A DNA stretch of 64,000 nucleotides from Dactylosporangium fulvum (GCF_025137375.1 NZ_CP073720.1:4426501-4490500); one strand, 5' to 3'. Shown: positions 25,610-34,047, counted from the stretch's first letter. Made by a program: numbers and translations. Notes: generated by a model not told the origin, from the letters alone.

Positions 25610-26755
25610 GTGCCCGTCGAACGGCTCATGCCGACCCAGGAGTCGGCGGATCTTGTCGACCTGACCCGCAGTATCGTCGAGCGGGACCTCCGGCCACGGG
25701 TCGACGCATGCGAGAAGACGGCGTCGTTCCCGCGAGACGTGTTCCGCACGCTCGGCCGTGCGGGTCTGCTCGGCCTGCCGTATCCGGAGGAGTACGGCGG
25801 TGCCGGCCAGCCGTATGAGGTGTACCTCCAGGTCGTCGAGGAGATCGCCGCGGCGTGGGCAAGCGTCGGCGTCGGCGTGAGTGTCCACACGCTCGCGTGC
25901 TTCGGGTTGCTTCACGCCGGCACGGAGGAACAGAAGCGGCGCTGGCTGCCCGACATGCTCGGCGGCGAACTCCTCGGGGCGTACTGCCTGTCGGAGGCGC
26001 ACGCAGGTTCGGACCCGGCGGCGATGCGGACGAAGGCGGTACGCGACGGCGACGAGTACGTCATCACCGGCGCCAAGGCCTGGACCACGCACGGCGGCAA
26101 CGCGGACTTCTACAAGGTCATGGCACGGACCAGTGACACGGGCGGCAAGGGTGTCTCCTGCTTCCTCGTGCCGGCCGACACGCCCGGCCTGACCGCCGAC
26201 GTTCCCGAGGACAAAATGGGGCTGACGGGCTCGACTACGGCGACGATGCTGTTCGACGGTGTCCGCGTTCCGGCCGGGCGGCGCCTCGGTGTGGAGGGCC
26301 AGGGCTTGCCGATCGCCCTCGCCGGCCTGGATTCCGGACGCCTCGGTATCGCCGCCGCGGCAACCGGCGTCGCGCAGGCGGCGCTCGACGTCGCCGTGCG
26401 GTACGCCCGGGAGCGCGAGACCTTCGGCAAGGCCATTATCGACCATCAGGGCCTGGCATTCCTGCTCGCCGACATGGCCGCCGCCGTCGAGTCGGCCCGG
26501 GCGACCTACCTGGCGGCGGCGCGTCTTCGAGACGCCGGACGGCCGTTCTCTCGGCAGGCCTCGATCGCCAAGATGGTCGCCACCGACAACGCCATGCGCG
26601 TCACCACCGACGCCGTCCAGGTCCTCGGAGGCGCGGGCTACACCAAGGACTTTCCCGCCGAACGCTACATGCGGGAGGCCAAAGTGATGCAGATCTTCGA
26701 AGGTACCAACCAGATCCAACGCCTCGTCATCAGCCGTAGCCTCGGCAGATACTGA
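25610..26755 (+). CDS. acyl-CoA dehydrogenase
   Basis: The protein has 381 residues, the normal length. The GTG at 25610 has AGGAGG 5 nt upstream; an upstream ATG at 25529 overlaps E2 and is unlikely. FAD-binding signatures are present: YCLSEAHAGSDPAAM, VITGAKAWTTHGG, and near the C terminus DAVQVLGGAGYTKDFPAERYMREAKVMQIFEGTNQIQR, where the Glu in FEGTNQ is the likely catalytic base as in short/branched-chain and butyryl-CoA dehydrogenases. It introduces the 2,3 double bond in an acyl-CoA and passes electrons to ETF. Placed after E1-E2, it should act on isobutyryl-, isovaleryl- or 2-methylbutyryl-CoA. Confidence 0.93.
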   Translation: MPVERLMPTQESADLVDLTRSIVERDLRPRVDACEKTASFPRDVFRTLGRAGLLGLPYPEEYGGAGQPYEVYLQVVEEIAAAWASVGVGVSVHTLACFGLLHAGTEEQKRRWLPDMLGGELLGAYCLSEAHAGSDPAAMRTKAVRDGDEYVITGAKAWTTHGGNADFYKVMARTSDTGGKGVSCFLVPADTPGLTADVPEDKMGLTGSTTATMLFDGVRVPAGRRLGVEGQGLPIALAGLDSGRLGIAAAATGVAQAALDVAVRYARERETFGKAIIDHQGLAFLLADMAAAVESARATYLAAARLRDAGRPFSRQASIAKMVATDNAMRVTTDAVQVLGGAGYTKDFPAERYMREAKVMQIFEGTNQIQRLVISRSLGRY

Positions 26756-26765
26756 ATGGAGAGCC

Positions 26766-27515
26766 ATGCTGCTCGACGACACCTCCGCCATCGTCACCGG
26801 CGCCGCGTCCGGGCTGGGCGCGGCCACCGCGGCCGCGCTCGCCGGCAAGGGCGCCCACGTGATCGGCCTTGACCGCAACGTCGCCGACGCGCCGCGTCTC
26901 GACGGCGTCACCTACGTCGCGGCCGACGTGACCGATGAGGAACAGGTGCGCGCCGCGGTCGCGCGCGCCGCCGACTCCGGCCCCCTGCGCACCGTTGTCA
27001 ACTGCGCCGGCATCGGCCCGTCGGCACGCATTCTCGGCCGCAACGGCGTCCACGACCTCCGCATGTACGCTCACGTGATCCAGGTCAACCTCGTCGGCAC
27101 GTTCACCGTCCTCGCACTGGCGTCCGAGGCCATCGCCCGGACTGAGCCCCTCGAACACGGCCAGCGGGGCGTCATCGTGAACACCGCTTCCATCGCCGCG
27201 TTCGACGGCCAAATCGGCCAGGCCGCATACGCGTCGTCCAAGGGCGGCGTGGTCGGTCTCACGCTGCCCGCCGCCCGCGACCTCGCGCAGTTCGGCATCC
27301 GTGTCAACACCGTCGCCCCGGGCATCGTCGACACCCCTATGCTGGCAACGGTGAGCGAGGAGTTTCGGGCCGGGCTGGCCGCCGGCGTCCCATTCCCGCC
27401 CCGCTTGGCCCGGCCGGCCGAATTCGCCCAGCTCGTCGTCATGATCATCGCGCACGACTACATCAACGGCGAGACCATCCGCATGGACGGCGCGCTGCGC
27501 ATGGCACCCCGGTGA
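26766..27515 (+). CDS. SDR, 3-hydroxyacyl-CoA dehydrogenase type II-like
   Basis: The protein has 249 residues, 10 bp after the acyl-CoA dehydrogenase. The NAD site is TGAASGLG with D in GLDRN favouring NAD; NCAGIG and the catalytic NTASIAAFDGQIGQAAYASSK (Ser, Tyr, Lys) are intact. The overall pattern, including the ending INGETIRMDGALRMAPR, resembles the HSD17B10/2-methyl-3-hydroxybutyryl-CoA dehydrogenase group, which acts late in isoleucine breakdown. It would follow acyl-CoA dehydrogenase and a hydratase; no enoyl-CoA hydratase is found in the window. It is the last gene of this operon. Confidence 0.88.
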   Translation: MLLDDTSAIVTGAASGLGAATAAALAGKGAHVIGLDRNVADAPRLDGVTYVAADVTDEEQVRAAVARAADSGPLRTVVNCAGIGPSARILGRNGVHDLRMYAHVIQVNLVGTFTVLALASEAIARTEPLEHGQRGVIVNTASIAAFDGQIGQAAYASSKGGVVGLTLPAARDLAQFGIRVNTVAPGIVDTPMLATVSEEFRAGLAAGVPFPPRLARPAEFAQLVVMIIAHDYINGETIRMDGALRMAPR

Positions 27516-27588
27516 CCACCCGCCTTCGCCCGCCGTGCGACCGCGACGGCGGGGCGAAGGTGGGGCGGCTCGGGCTGACGGTGCGGGA

Positions 27589-27747
27589 TCAGCCCTCCGC
27601 TCGACGGTGTACCGGGCATTTCGGGTCGGGTTGGTCGAGCTCGTGCCAGGTGTCTTCGACGCGGCTGCCGTCAAGGAGATCCACGCGAGCGGTGCAGCGA
27701 CTCCAATGGCACGTACATCCGGCTCCAAGAGCCTCGTCGTAATCCAT
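27589..27747 (-). CDS. small Cys-containing hypothetical protein
   Basis: The ATG at 27747 gives 52 residues beginning MDYDEALGAGCTCHWSRCTARVD; a TTG at 27774 would add 9. The sequence has C-x-C-x4-C near the start and CPVH near the end, suggesting a tiny zinc-binding protein. Codon usage fits the genome, and I recognise the pattern as common among unnamed actinobacterial small proteins. No strong ribosome binding site is visible. Function is unknown. Confidence 0.55.
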   Translation of the reverse strand: MDYDEALGAGCTCHWSRCTARVDLLDGSRVEDTWHELDQPDPKCPVHRRAEG

Positions 27748-27816
27748 GACCGGATTTTCCCGCGTCGCCGACAAGGCGGGACCGCCTCAAGGCCGGGCTC
27801 ACACGCAAGTCACACT

Positions 27817-27838
27817 GGGTGCCCGCGAACCGGCACCC
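27817..27838 (-). terminator. hairpin after the BPL_N gene
   Basis: GGGTGCC and GGCACCC form a 7-bp stem with an 8-nt loop about 85 bp beyond the end of the minus-strand BPL_N gene. There is no T-tract, as is frequent in high-GC actinobacteria. It is a plausible weak terminator. Confidence 0.4.
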
Positions 27839-27922
27839 TGGACGGGTGACCGCCGCCCACACCGTCGCGCCGCGTCCCATGCGCCGGCCTACCGGCGCGG
27901 ATGAGGTTGTCGGCACGGGCGT

Positions 27923-28678
27923 TCAGTTGATGGTGCTTTCGATCAGGTCGTGGCCGAGGTCGAAGTGGATACCGTCGGGGTTGGCCATGCCGTTGGTGTA
28001 CCACGACAGGTCGGCTTCCGGATGGGGGCCGACCAGGCCGACCCGTCCTGCGCCGCAGGCGGTGATGACCGCGGCGGCGGCGCCGCTGTCGTAGGTGGCG
28101 AGCACGGTGGCGGGTGCGCTGCCTTGGAGCCGGAAATGCGCACCGTCCTGGAAGTACATGTGTCGCCGTTGACCCCGCCAGGTAACGCCGACGACCGTGC
28201 CGTCGGTTCCACGCACGCTGGCCTTGGCGCTGCGGATGTGGCTCTCGACGGCGACCCCGGTGAGCAGGCCGAAGCCGGGGTTGCCACCGGCGAGGTATGC
28301 CCCCAGGCAGAACCCGAGGTAGCGTCCGCCGTTGTTGACGAAGTCGCGGACGTCGTCCGAGTATGCGCGTAGGCTGCGCCAGGCCGACTTCACCTCCCCG
28401 CCGCCGGGTTGGGCGTAGATGGTGGCTGCGGCGAGCGCGTCGGCCGATGGTTGCACGTTCTCGTCGGGGCCGCAGAACTGGATGCGAAACCCGGTCGGCG
28501 CGCTGCTCAGGAGAGCGGCCACAGCCTCCGAACAGCCGGGATAGGCTGCGGGGCCACGGTAGACCAGGGCCAACGGCCGGTTCTTGGACGACGAGGCGTA
28601 GCCAACCCCGGCCCCGCTGGCCAGACCGGCCAGAATGCCGGCGGTGCTCGCGCTGATGAGAAAGTTGCGGCGTTTCAT
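27923..28678 (-). CDS. Tat-exported BPL_N (glutamine amidotransferase-like) protein
   Basis: The protein has 251 residues. The N terminus (MKRRNFLIS then a hydrophobic stretch ending near ASS) is a twin-arginine signal, so the folded protein is exported. The mature part matches the biotin-protein-ligase N-terminal domain family: an ALVYRGPAAYPGC start, a conserved YAQPGGGEVKSAWR segment and a nucleophile-elbow-like GGRYLGFCLGAYLAGG with a central Cys, as in class I glutamine amidotransferase folds. The family has no established reaction. The gene is 137 bp downstream of the amidinotransferase-fold gene on the same strand. Confidence 0.82.
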   Translation of the reverse strand: MKRRNFLISASTAGILAGLASGAGVGYASSSKNRPLALVYRGPAAYPGCSEAVAALLSSAPTGFRIQFCGPDENVQPSADALAAATIYAQPGGGEVKSAWRSLRAYSDDVRDFVNNGGRYLGFCLGAYLAGGNPGFGLLTGVAVESHIRSAKASVRGTDGTVVGVTWRGQRRHMYFQDGAHFRLQGSAPATVLATYDSGAAAAVITACGAGRVGLVGPHPEADLSWYTNGMANPDGIHFDLGHDLIESTIN

Positions 28679-28815
28679 GGTCCGTACCTCGTTTGCCTTG
28701 TCCGTGCATGGCGGATAGTTCCACTAGAATCGATGCGTGTCTTCGGCTGGCTGGGTCGGGTCCTCGTCCGGGCCGACGTAGCGGACGTCGAAGCCCGCGG
28801 GCTGTAGCCGAGCTG

Positions 28816-29628
28816 TCACCTCGGCCTTCCAGGGTCCGGGTTGTCGAGTGTCAGCGCGGTGCTGCGGATCCCTCCGCCGCCCTTGGCGAGCTCGGTGGTG
28901 TCGAGCTCGACCACGTGCAGGCCGCGTTCGCGCAGCGCGGCGGCCAGTCGGGGCGCTCCCCGGGACATGGTCACGGTGGTGCCGTCGCTGATCAGGTTGA
29001 GCGCCAGCCGCGCCGCCTCGTCGACGGACACCTCGATGAGATCGAGCCCAAGGCCGCGCAGGCGTTGGCAGCTGGGATCGTCGAGCGCTTGCGGACAGTA
29101 CGCCAGGGTGCGCGAGTGGTCGACGACCGCCACGGCCAGGTCGAGGTCGTACCAGCGGGAGCTGACGGTGCGCAACGGCACCACGTCGTAGCTGAGCTCG
29201 CGGGCGAGGACGGCGTGCATGCGCGGGTCGGTGCGCTGCCCGTAGCCGGCGAGCAGCAGGTCGCCGCAGACGAGAGCGTCGCCTTGGCCGCTGAACGGAT
29301 ACGACGCCTCGATGACGTCGTAGTCGCGGCCGGCCAGCCACTCCTGGAAATACGGCATTTCGGCCTTGCGCTCGGGCGGCGGGTAGCCGAGCACCGCACG
29401 GTCTCCGCGGATCAGGGCGGCATTGGCGGTGAAGACCATGTCCGGACACTCCGGCGCCGCGATCATGTATTCGACGCGGCGACCCGCCACCAGGTGTGCG
29501 ACCACAATCGATGCGTGCTCGGCGGTCGCGGCGTCCTGGTCCGGTTGCATTTCGGTGTGCATGTACGGGTTGATCTCGTAGTCGATCCGGAAATGCGCCG
29601 GATCGCAGACCAGCAGTGCGGAGTTCAC
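28816..29628 (-). CDS. amidinotransferase/DDAH-fold protein lacking catalytic residues
   Basis: The protein has 270 residues; GTG start with AAGGAG 10 nt upstream. The fold of dimethylarginine dimethylaminohydrolase-like enzymes is recognisable: CPDMVFTANAAL, a GQGDAL segment and the C-terminal KGGGGIRSTALTLDN. Active members need a His in the pattern YHLD and a Cys in GGGxxC. Here the first reads RWYDLD (Asp161) and the second GGGGIRS (Ser256), so both catalytic residues are replaced. The protein may be a binding or regulatory pseudo-enzyme or have altered chemistry. No frame disruption is seen, so it is probably expressed. No signal peptide is visible. Confidence 0.8.
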   Translation of the reverse strand: MNSALLVCDPAHFRIDYEINPYMHTEMQPDQDAATAEHASIVVAHLVAGRRVEYMIAAPECPDMVFTANAALIRGDRAVLGYPPPERKAEMPYFQEWLAGRDYDVIEASYPFSGQGDALVCGDLLLAGYGQRTDPRMHAVLARELSYDVVPLRTVSSRWYDLDLAVAVVDHSRTLAYCPQALDDPSCQRLRGLGLDLIEVSVDEAARLALNLISDGTTVTMSRGAPRLAAALRERGLHVVELDTTELAKGGGGIRSTALTLDNPDPGRPR

Positions 29629-30299
29629 CCGGCGTTGTACTCCTTGACGTGTAGAAAACAGTCAGATCTCGATGGGGCGGCGTTGTAATCGGCCTCGGTG
29701 GGCAGCATCGGTGAACATGTATGGCTGGCCAGGAAACGCAAATATGCGCAGGTTGTGCCCGCGAAGAATCCTCGTGTCGATGGAGGCAAAACCGCCGCCG
29801 CGGCCCGGGCGGCGTGGCGCCAAGAAATGGCGTCGTCCCTGCTTGGCAGGGCGTACGGCGCCGTCCTGGCGCGAATTACACTCAAGCTCCATCGGGTTCG
29901 GCTTCGACACGGACTCTTTGTCGACCAGTTTCACGATCGATCTCGACGACCGACGCAACGACCTGACGACGTATTCACAACACGGAATTTCCGCAGGGCA
30001 GACGCCCTGGACCGGCCTCGGACCAATGTTGGCAGTTCCTGACCTGGGCGTGCGGCAATCGGCTGGGATTTCTCACCACGACATCACCCACCCGGCAGCG
30101 ACGCCCACCTCAAGTCGCCTGCCGTGCCACGCTCCGACGTCCCCGGGACCTCACGCCCTCAACGACTGGGGGTCAACCGGCCGACGCGGGCGTCACCGCG
30201 TCGCTACCGCCCACAAACGGCTGAGTTCCGACGTATGCGTGTCTATCGGGCGAATGACCCACTGCGACAGCTGGATCGCCGGTGGGTCGCAGCATGGTG
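29629..30299. other. gene-poor stretch upstream of the amylase
   Basis: This is a 670-bp region with more mixed base composition than its neighbours. Several open frames exist on both strands, but none shows third-position GC bias, a ribosome binding site or a recognisable domain. No function is assigned. Confidence 0.5.
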
Positions 30300-30326
30300 C
30301 CTGCAAGCTCTTGCAGATTTTGCAGG
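30300..30326 (+). promoter_or_regulatory. TTGCAG-type operator upstream of the amylase
   Basis: CCTGCAA (30300-30306) and TTGCAGG (30320-30326) form an inverted repeat, with another TTGCAG at 30311-30316 in direct orientation. It sits about 80 bp before the amylase start. Repeats of this type are known at Streptomyces alpha-amylase and maltose promoters, where LacI-family regulators (MalR/Reg1) bind. Its resemblance is by eye. Confidence 0.6.
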
Positions 30327-30402
30327 GATCATTCATTGTTCTCGTACCGGACGGCCGTCCATACCGCCAATGCGTCGTTTCGTCTCGGAAGGCCATTGCC
30401 TC

Positions 30403-32841
30403 ATGAATCGAGCAAGACCGCACGTGCGCAGCCGGTTCCGCCACATGCTGCTCGCCGCCGCCGTCGCAGCTGCCGGCTTCACCACGCTGGCCACGGTGAC
30501 CACCGCAGCGCCCGCCGGCGCCGCCGTCACGCTGAACGACAGCGAGGTGACGGCCAACCTCTGGGAGTGGAACTGGCGGTCCGTCGCCGCGGCGTGCACG
30601 AACCACCTCGGCCCGGCCGGGTTCGGCGCGGTGCAGGTCGCGCCGCCGCAGGAGTCGGTCAGCTTGCCGAACAGCAGTGACGGGGTGCACCCGTGGTACG
30701 AGGTGTACCAGCCGGTCTCCTACAAGCTGGAGAGCCGGCTCGGCAACCGCCAGCAGTTCGCCGACATGGTTACCGCATGCCACACCGCGGGCGTGCGAGT
30801 GTACGTCGACGCGGTCGTCAACCACATGGCCGGCGTGAACAACCCCGAGTCCGTGGTCGGGTACGCCGGCACCGACTTCTCCGGCCCGGGCTACAGCTTC
30901 CCCGGGGTGCCGTACGGGTACGGCGACTTCCACCACCCGGGCGACAATTGCCCGACCTCGGGCGGCATCAACGACTGGAACAACGAGGCCCAGGTGGCCA
31001 GCTGCGAGCTGCTGGCGCTGGCGGACCTGTACACCGAGAAGGAAAGCGTCCGCAACACGATCGCCGGATACCTCAACGACCTGCTCAACCTGGGCGTCGA
31101 CGGGTTCCGCGTCGACGCGGTCAAGCACGTGAAGAAGGACGACTTCGCAGCGATCGTCGGCAAGCTGCGCAACACGGTCGCGGAGAACAAGCGCCCGTAC
31201 GTCGCGCAGGAGATCTTCGACGGCGCCTCGAACGACGCGCTCAAGGCACGCGCCTTCATCGGCAACGGCGACGTGCTGGACTTCGCCTACGCCAAGGGCG
31301 TCAGGGCGCAGTTCCAGGGTTCGATCGCCAACCTCGCAAGCCTGCCGAGCTGGGATCTCGATGCGCCCAGCGCCAACGTGTTCGCCATGGTCACCAACCA
31401 CGACCTGGAGCGCGACGGCGTCGTGCTGTCCTACAAGAACGGCACCGACTACACCCTGGCAAACTACTTCGTGCTCGCCTACCCGCACGGCAAGCCTTCG
31501 GTCTACGACAGCTTCACCTGGTCCAACCGCAACCAGTCACCACCGTCCGACGGCAATGGATACGTTACCGACACCGTCTGCGGGAACGGCTGGAACTGCC
31601 TGACCCAGACCACCGGGATCAAGGGCATGGTCGGTTGGGCCAACGCGGCCAAGTCCGTCAAGACCATCTCGGACTTCACGGCGGTCAACAGCAACGTCAT
31701 CGGCTTCCACCGTGGTAACCGCGGCTGGATCGGCATCAACGACTCCGGCAGCGCCGCCACTGCCCAGTTCGTCACCGGCCTGGCCGACGGTGACTACTGT
31801 GATGTCATCTCCGGCACCGTGACCGGGTCGGGCTGCACCGGGACGGTGGTGAGCGTCTCCGCCGGCCGGGCCACCGTCACCATCCCCGCCAACAACGCGG
31901 TCGCCATCCACGTCAACGCCAAAGCGACCACCAACACCACGAAGGTCGCCACCACGTTCACTGTGACAGCCTCGCTGGCCGCCGGTCAGACGCTGCACGT
32001 CGTGGGCGACACCGCCGCACTCGGCAACGGCAACACCGCCGCCGCGTTGGCGCTGACCGCCAACGGCAACGGCACCTACGGGGCGACCGTCGACCTGCCC
32101 GCCACCACGACGGTCTCCTACCGGTACCTGGTCAAGGAGGGCGCGACGGTCGTCCAGCAGGAGTCTGCCGCCCGCACGTTCGCGACACCTGCGACCGGCA
32201 CCGTCACCCGCACCGACACCTACGTGCCGGGGCCGGTCACGGACACCGTCTCCACCACCTTCAAGGTCACCGCCACCCCGGCCGCCGGGCAGGACGTCTA
32301 CGTGGTGGGTAGCATCCCGGCGCTGGGCTCGTGGGCCCCGGCCAGCGCGATCAAGCTGACCGCGCAGGGCAACAACTCCTTCAGCGGCGTGATCGAGCTG
32401 CCCAAGTCCACCGCGGTGGAGTACAAGTTCATCAAGAAGACCGCCGCCGGTGCCGTCACGTGGGAGTCCGGCGCCAACCGCATCTTCACCACCCCGGCCA
32501 GCGGTACGCTCGCCATCACCGAGACCTTCCGCGGTGACACCCCCACGACCCAGGTCACCGCGTCCTTCAACGTCAGCGCCAGCACCTCCTGGGGCCAGAA
32601 CGTCTACCTCGTGGGCAACGTCCCCGCCCTCGGCAGCTGGAACCCGGCCAACGCGATCCCGATGTCGTCCGCCGACTATCCGACCTGGCGCGCCACCGTC
32701 GTCCTGCCGCCCAACACCGCTGTCGAGTACAAGTACATCAAGAAGAACCCCGACGGCACGATCACCTGGGAGTCCGGCGGCAACCGCACTTTCACCACCC
32801 CGCCGACCGGCATCCGCACGAGCAACGACACCTGGAAGTAG
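30403..32841 (+). CDS. secreted alpha-amylase GH13 with three CBM20 domains
   Basis: The protein has 812 residues. The ATG at 30403 (GGAAGG upstream) gives a Sec signal peptide cut near AGA-AVTLND. The GH13 barrel has region I DAVVNH, region II GFRVDAVKH with nucleophile D238, acid/base E270 in VAQEIFDG and D334 in VTNHD. A beta domain runs to about residue 505. Three starch-binding CBM20 repeats follow (about 512-607, 614-710 and 715-812). The second and third keep LGSW and WESGANR or WESGGNR, while the first reads LGNGN and QQESAAR, lacking the binding tryptophans. Streptomyces enzymes usually carry one CBM20. The protein hydrolyses alpha-1,4 bonds in extracellular starch. Confidence 0.95.
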   Translation: MNRARPHVRSRFRHMLLAAAVAAAGFTTLATVTTAAPAGAAVTLNDSEVTANLWEWNWRSVAAACTNHLGPAGFGAVQVAPPQESVSLPNSSDGVHPWYEVYQPVSYKLESRLGNRQQFADMVTACHTAGVRVYVDAVVNHMAGVNNPESVVGYAGTDFSGPGYSFPGVPYGYGDFHHPGDNCPTSGGINDWNNEAQVASCELLALADLYTEKESVRNTIAGYLNDLLNLGVDGFRVDAVKHVKKDDFAAIVGKLRNTVAENKRPYVAQEIFDGASNDALKARAFIGNGDVLDFAYAKGVRAQFQGSIANLASLPSWDLDAPSANVFAMVTNHDLERDGVVLSYKNGTDYTLANYFVLAYPHGKPSVYDSFTWSNRNQSPPSDGNGYVTDTVCGNGWNCLTQTTGIKGMVGWANAAKSVKTISDFTAVNSNVIGFHRGNRGWIGINDSGSAATAQFVTGLADGDYCDVISGTVTGSGCTGTVVSVSAGRATVTIPANNAVAIHVNAKATTNTTKVATTFTVTASLAAGQTLHVVGDTAALGNGNTAAALALTANGNGTYGATVDLPATTTVSYRYLVKEGATVVQQESAARTFATPATGTVTRTDTYVPGPVTDTVSTTFKVTATPAAGQDVYVVGSIPALGSWAPASAIKLTAQGNNSFSGVIELPKSTAVEYKFIKKTAAGAVTWESGANRIFTTPASGTLAITETFRGDTPTTQVTASFNVSASTSWGQNVYLVGNVPALGSWNPANAIPMSSADYPTWRATVVLPPNTAVEYKYIKKNPDGTITWESGGNRTFTTPPTGIRTSNDTWK

Positions 32842-32860
32842 CAAAACCGGGGGTGATTGA

Positions 32861-32900
32861 AGGGTCGTTGCAGATTCTTGCAAGAGTTTGCAACGACCCT
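32861..32900 (+). terminator. 12-bp hairpin after the amylase, carrying TTGCA repeats
   Basis: AGGGTCGTTGCA (32861-32872) and its exact complement (32889-32900) enclose 16 nt containing CTTGCAAG. This can end the amylase transcript 20 bp after the stop codon. The internal TTGCAGATTCTTGCA closely resembles the upstream operator (TTGCAGATTTTGCA), so it may also be a second binding site of the same regulator. Confidence 0.6.
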
Positions 32901-32994
32901 CGACCGGCTCCGGATCGAAGGGCTGATCGAGGTCGACCGCGAAGAGGTGGTGGCGTCGCGGCTGCGCCGCTACTACCGGCTGACACGTGGACCG
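32893..32994 (+). pseudogene. remnant of a PadR-family regulator
   Basis: Frame +1 from 32893 reads TTLDRLRIEGLIEVDREEVV and then SRLRRYYRLT, which is the recognition-wing segment of PadR-type winged-helix regulators. No start codon or first helices precede it, because the amylase hairpin does, and the sequence after YYRLT loses similarity. Only about 34 codons survive. The gene has evidently been cut by the event that placed the amylase here. Confidence 0.6.
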
Positions 32995-33172
32995 CGCCAC
33001 CGCCGTCGCTCGATCCGGCCCACCGTCCAGTGCGGCTTCATGATGCGCACGTCAATTGGCCGAAGTCGTGGCTCGGGTACGTCTTCGAGCGCACATACAC
33101 GTACGATCGGACCGCTCACGATCGCCGCAACGGTCCGCACAGACGACGGTCCCCTCGCATAGGAGCCTGGCC

Positions 33173-33970
33173 ATGACCGAGATTGATGCCGAGCTTGCCT
33201 CGAAGCTTCAGATTGACGTGCCACATGCGGCACGGATGTGGAACTACTGGATGGGCGGTAAGGACAACTTCCAGGCTGACCGGGCCGCTGGGGACGCGGT
33301 GGCCGGGGTGTATCCGGAGATCGCCGTCATGGCGCGGCAGTCGCGGCGGTTCCTCATTCGTGTCGTGCGTTTCCTGGCCGCCGAAGCTGGCATCCGGCAG
33401 TTCATCGACGTCGGGACCGGCCTGCCCACTATGCAGAACACTCATGAGGTCGCCCAGGGGGTCGCGCCCGAGACTCGGGTCTTGTACGTCGACAACGACC
33501 CGATGGTGCTGGTGCACGCACGCGCGCTGCTGGTCAGTTCCGCCTCCAACGGGCCGATTTCCTATGTGGAGGCCGACTACCACGATCCGGACAAGATTCT
33601 CGCCGCGGCGGCGCAGACGCTGGACTTCCAGAAGCCGATCGCCGTGATGTTCATGGGTGTGATGGGCTACGAGCCCGACCTGGACGTGGTGCGCTCGATC
33701 GTGGACAGGATGATGAGTCCCGCCGCGTCCGGCAGCCACCTGGTGCTGTGGGACGGCACCGACACCAGTACGGCCGTGGTCGAGGGCGCCGATAAGCTGG
33801 CGGACAGCGGCGGAGTCCCGTACATCCTGCGCAGCCCCGAGCAGTTGGCAGCTTGCTTCGAGGGACTGGCGATGGTGGAGCCTGGCATGGCGCCGATCAC
33901 CCTGTGGCGTCCGGATGACCCCCAAGCCGAGCGGATCGATGCCTACGGTGCCGTGGCCCGCAAGCCCTGA
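33173..33970 (+). CDS. S-adenosyl methyltransferase family protein (DUF574/PF04672)
   Basis: The protein has 265 residues; AGGAG lies 7 nt before the ATG at 33173. The family hallmark VPHAARMWNYWMGGKDNFQADR is at the N terminus, followed by a methyltransferase core (FIDVGTGLPT as motif I, VLYVDNDPMVL as motif II, and an acidic EADYHDP). This family is expanded in actinomycetes and almost absent elsewhere. Substrates are unknown. It is a single gene with no coupled neighbour. Confidence 0.93.
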   Translation: MTEIDAELASKLQIDVPHAARMWNYWMGGKDNFQADRAAGDAVAGVYPEIAVMARQSRRFLIRVVRFLAAEAGIRQFIDVGTGLPTMQNTHEVAQGVAPETRVLYVDNDPMVLVHARALLVSSASNGPISYVEADYHDPDKILAAAAQTLDFQKPIAVMFMGVMGYEPDLDVVRSIVDRMMSPAASGSHLVLWDGTDTSTAVVEGADKLADSGGVPYILRSPEQLAACFEGLAMVEPGMAPITLWRPDDPQAERIDAYGAVARKP

Positions 33971-34047
33971 TTGATCGGGTCCGGGTCCGAGAAGACGTGA
34001 GGTGATCTCAGCAGGAACTCGGTAGGTAGCGGTGTTCGAGGGTCGCC

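Noticed and set aside
23014..25890. 958-codon open frame on the minus strand
   Set aside because: It is antisense to E1alpha, E1beta and E2, which have full catalytic motifs; composition is Arg/Asp/Gly-rich as in shadow frames.
27512..27742. 76-codon + strand frame after the SDR
   Set aside because: It is antisense to the more convincing small Cys protein and has no family pattern.
29625..30406. several frames on both strands before the amylase
   Set aside because: They overlap each other, show no third-position GC preference and no domain.
31537..33000. 487-codon minus-strand open frame
   Set aside because: It covers the amylase CBM20 repeats in antisense and is repetitive only because the repeats are.
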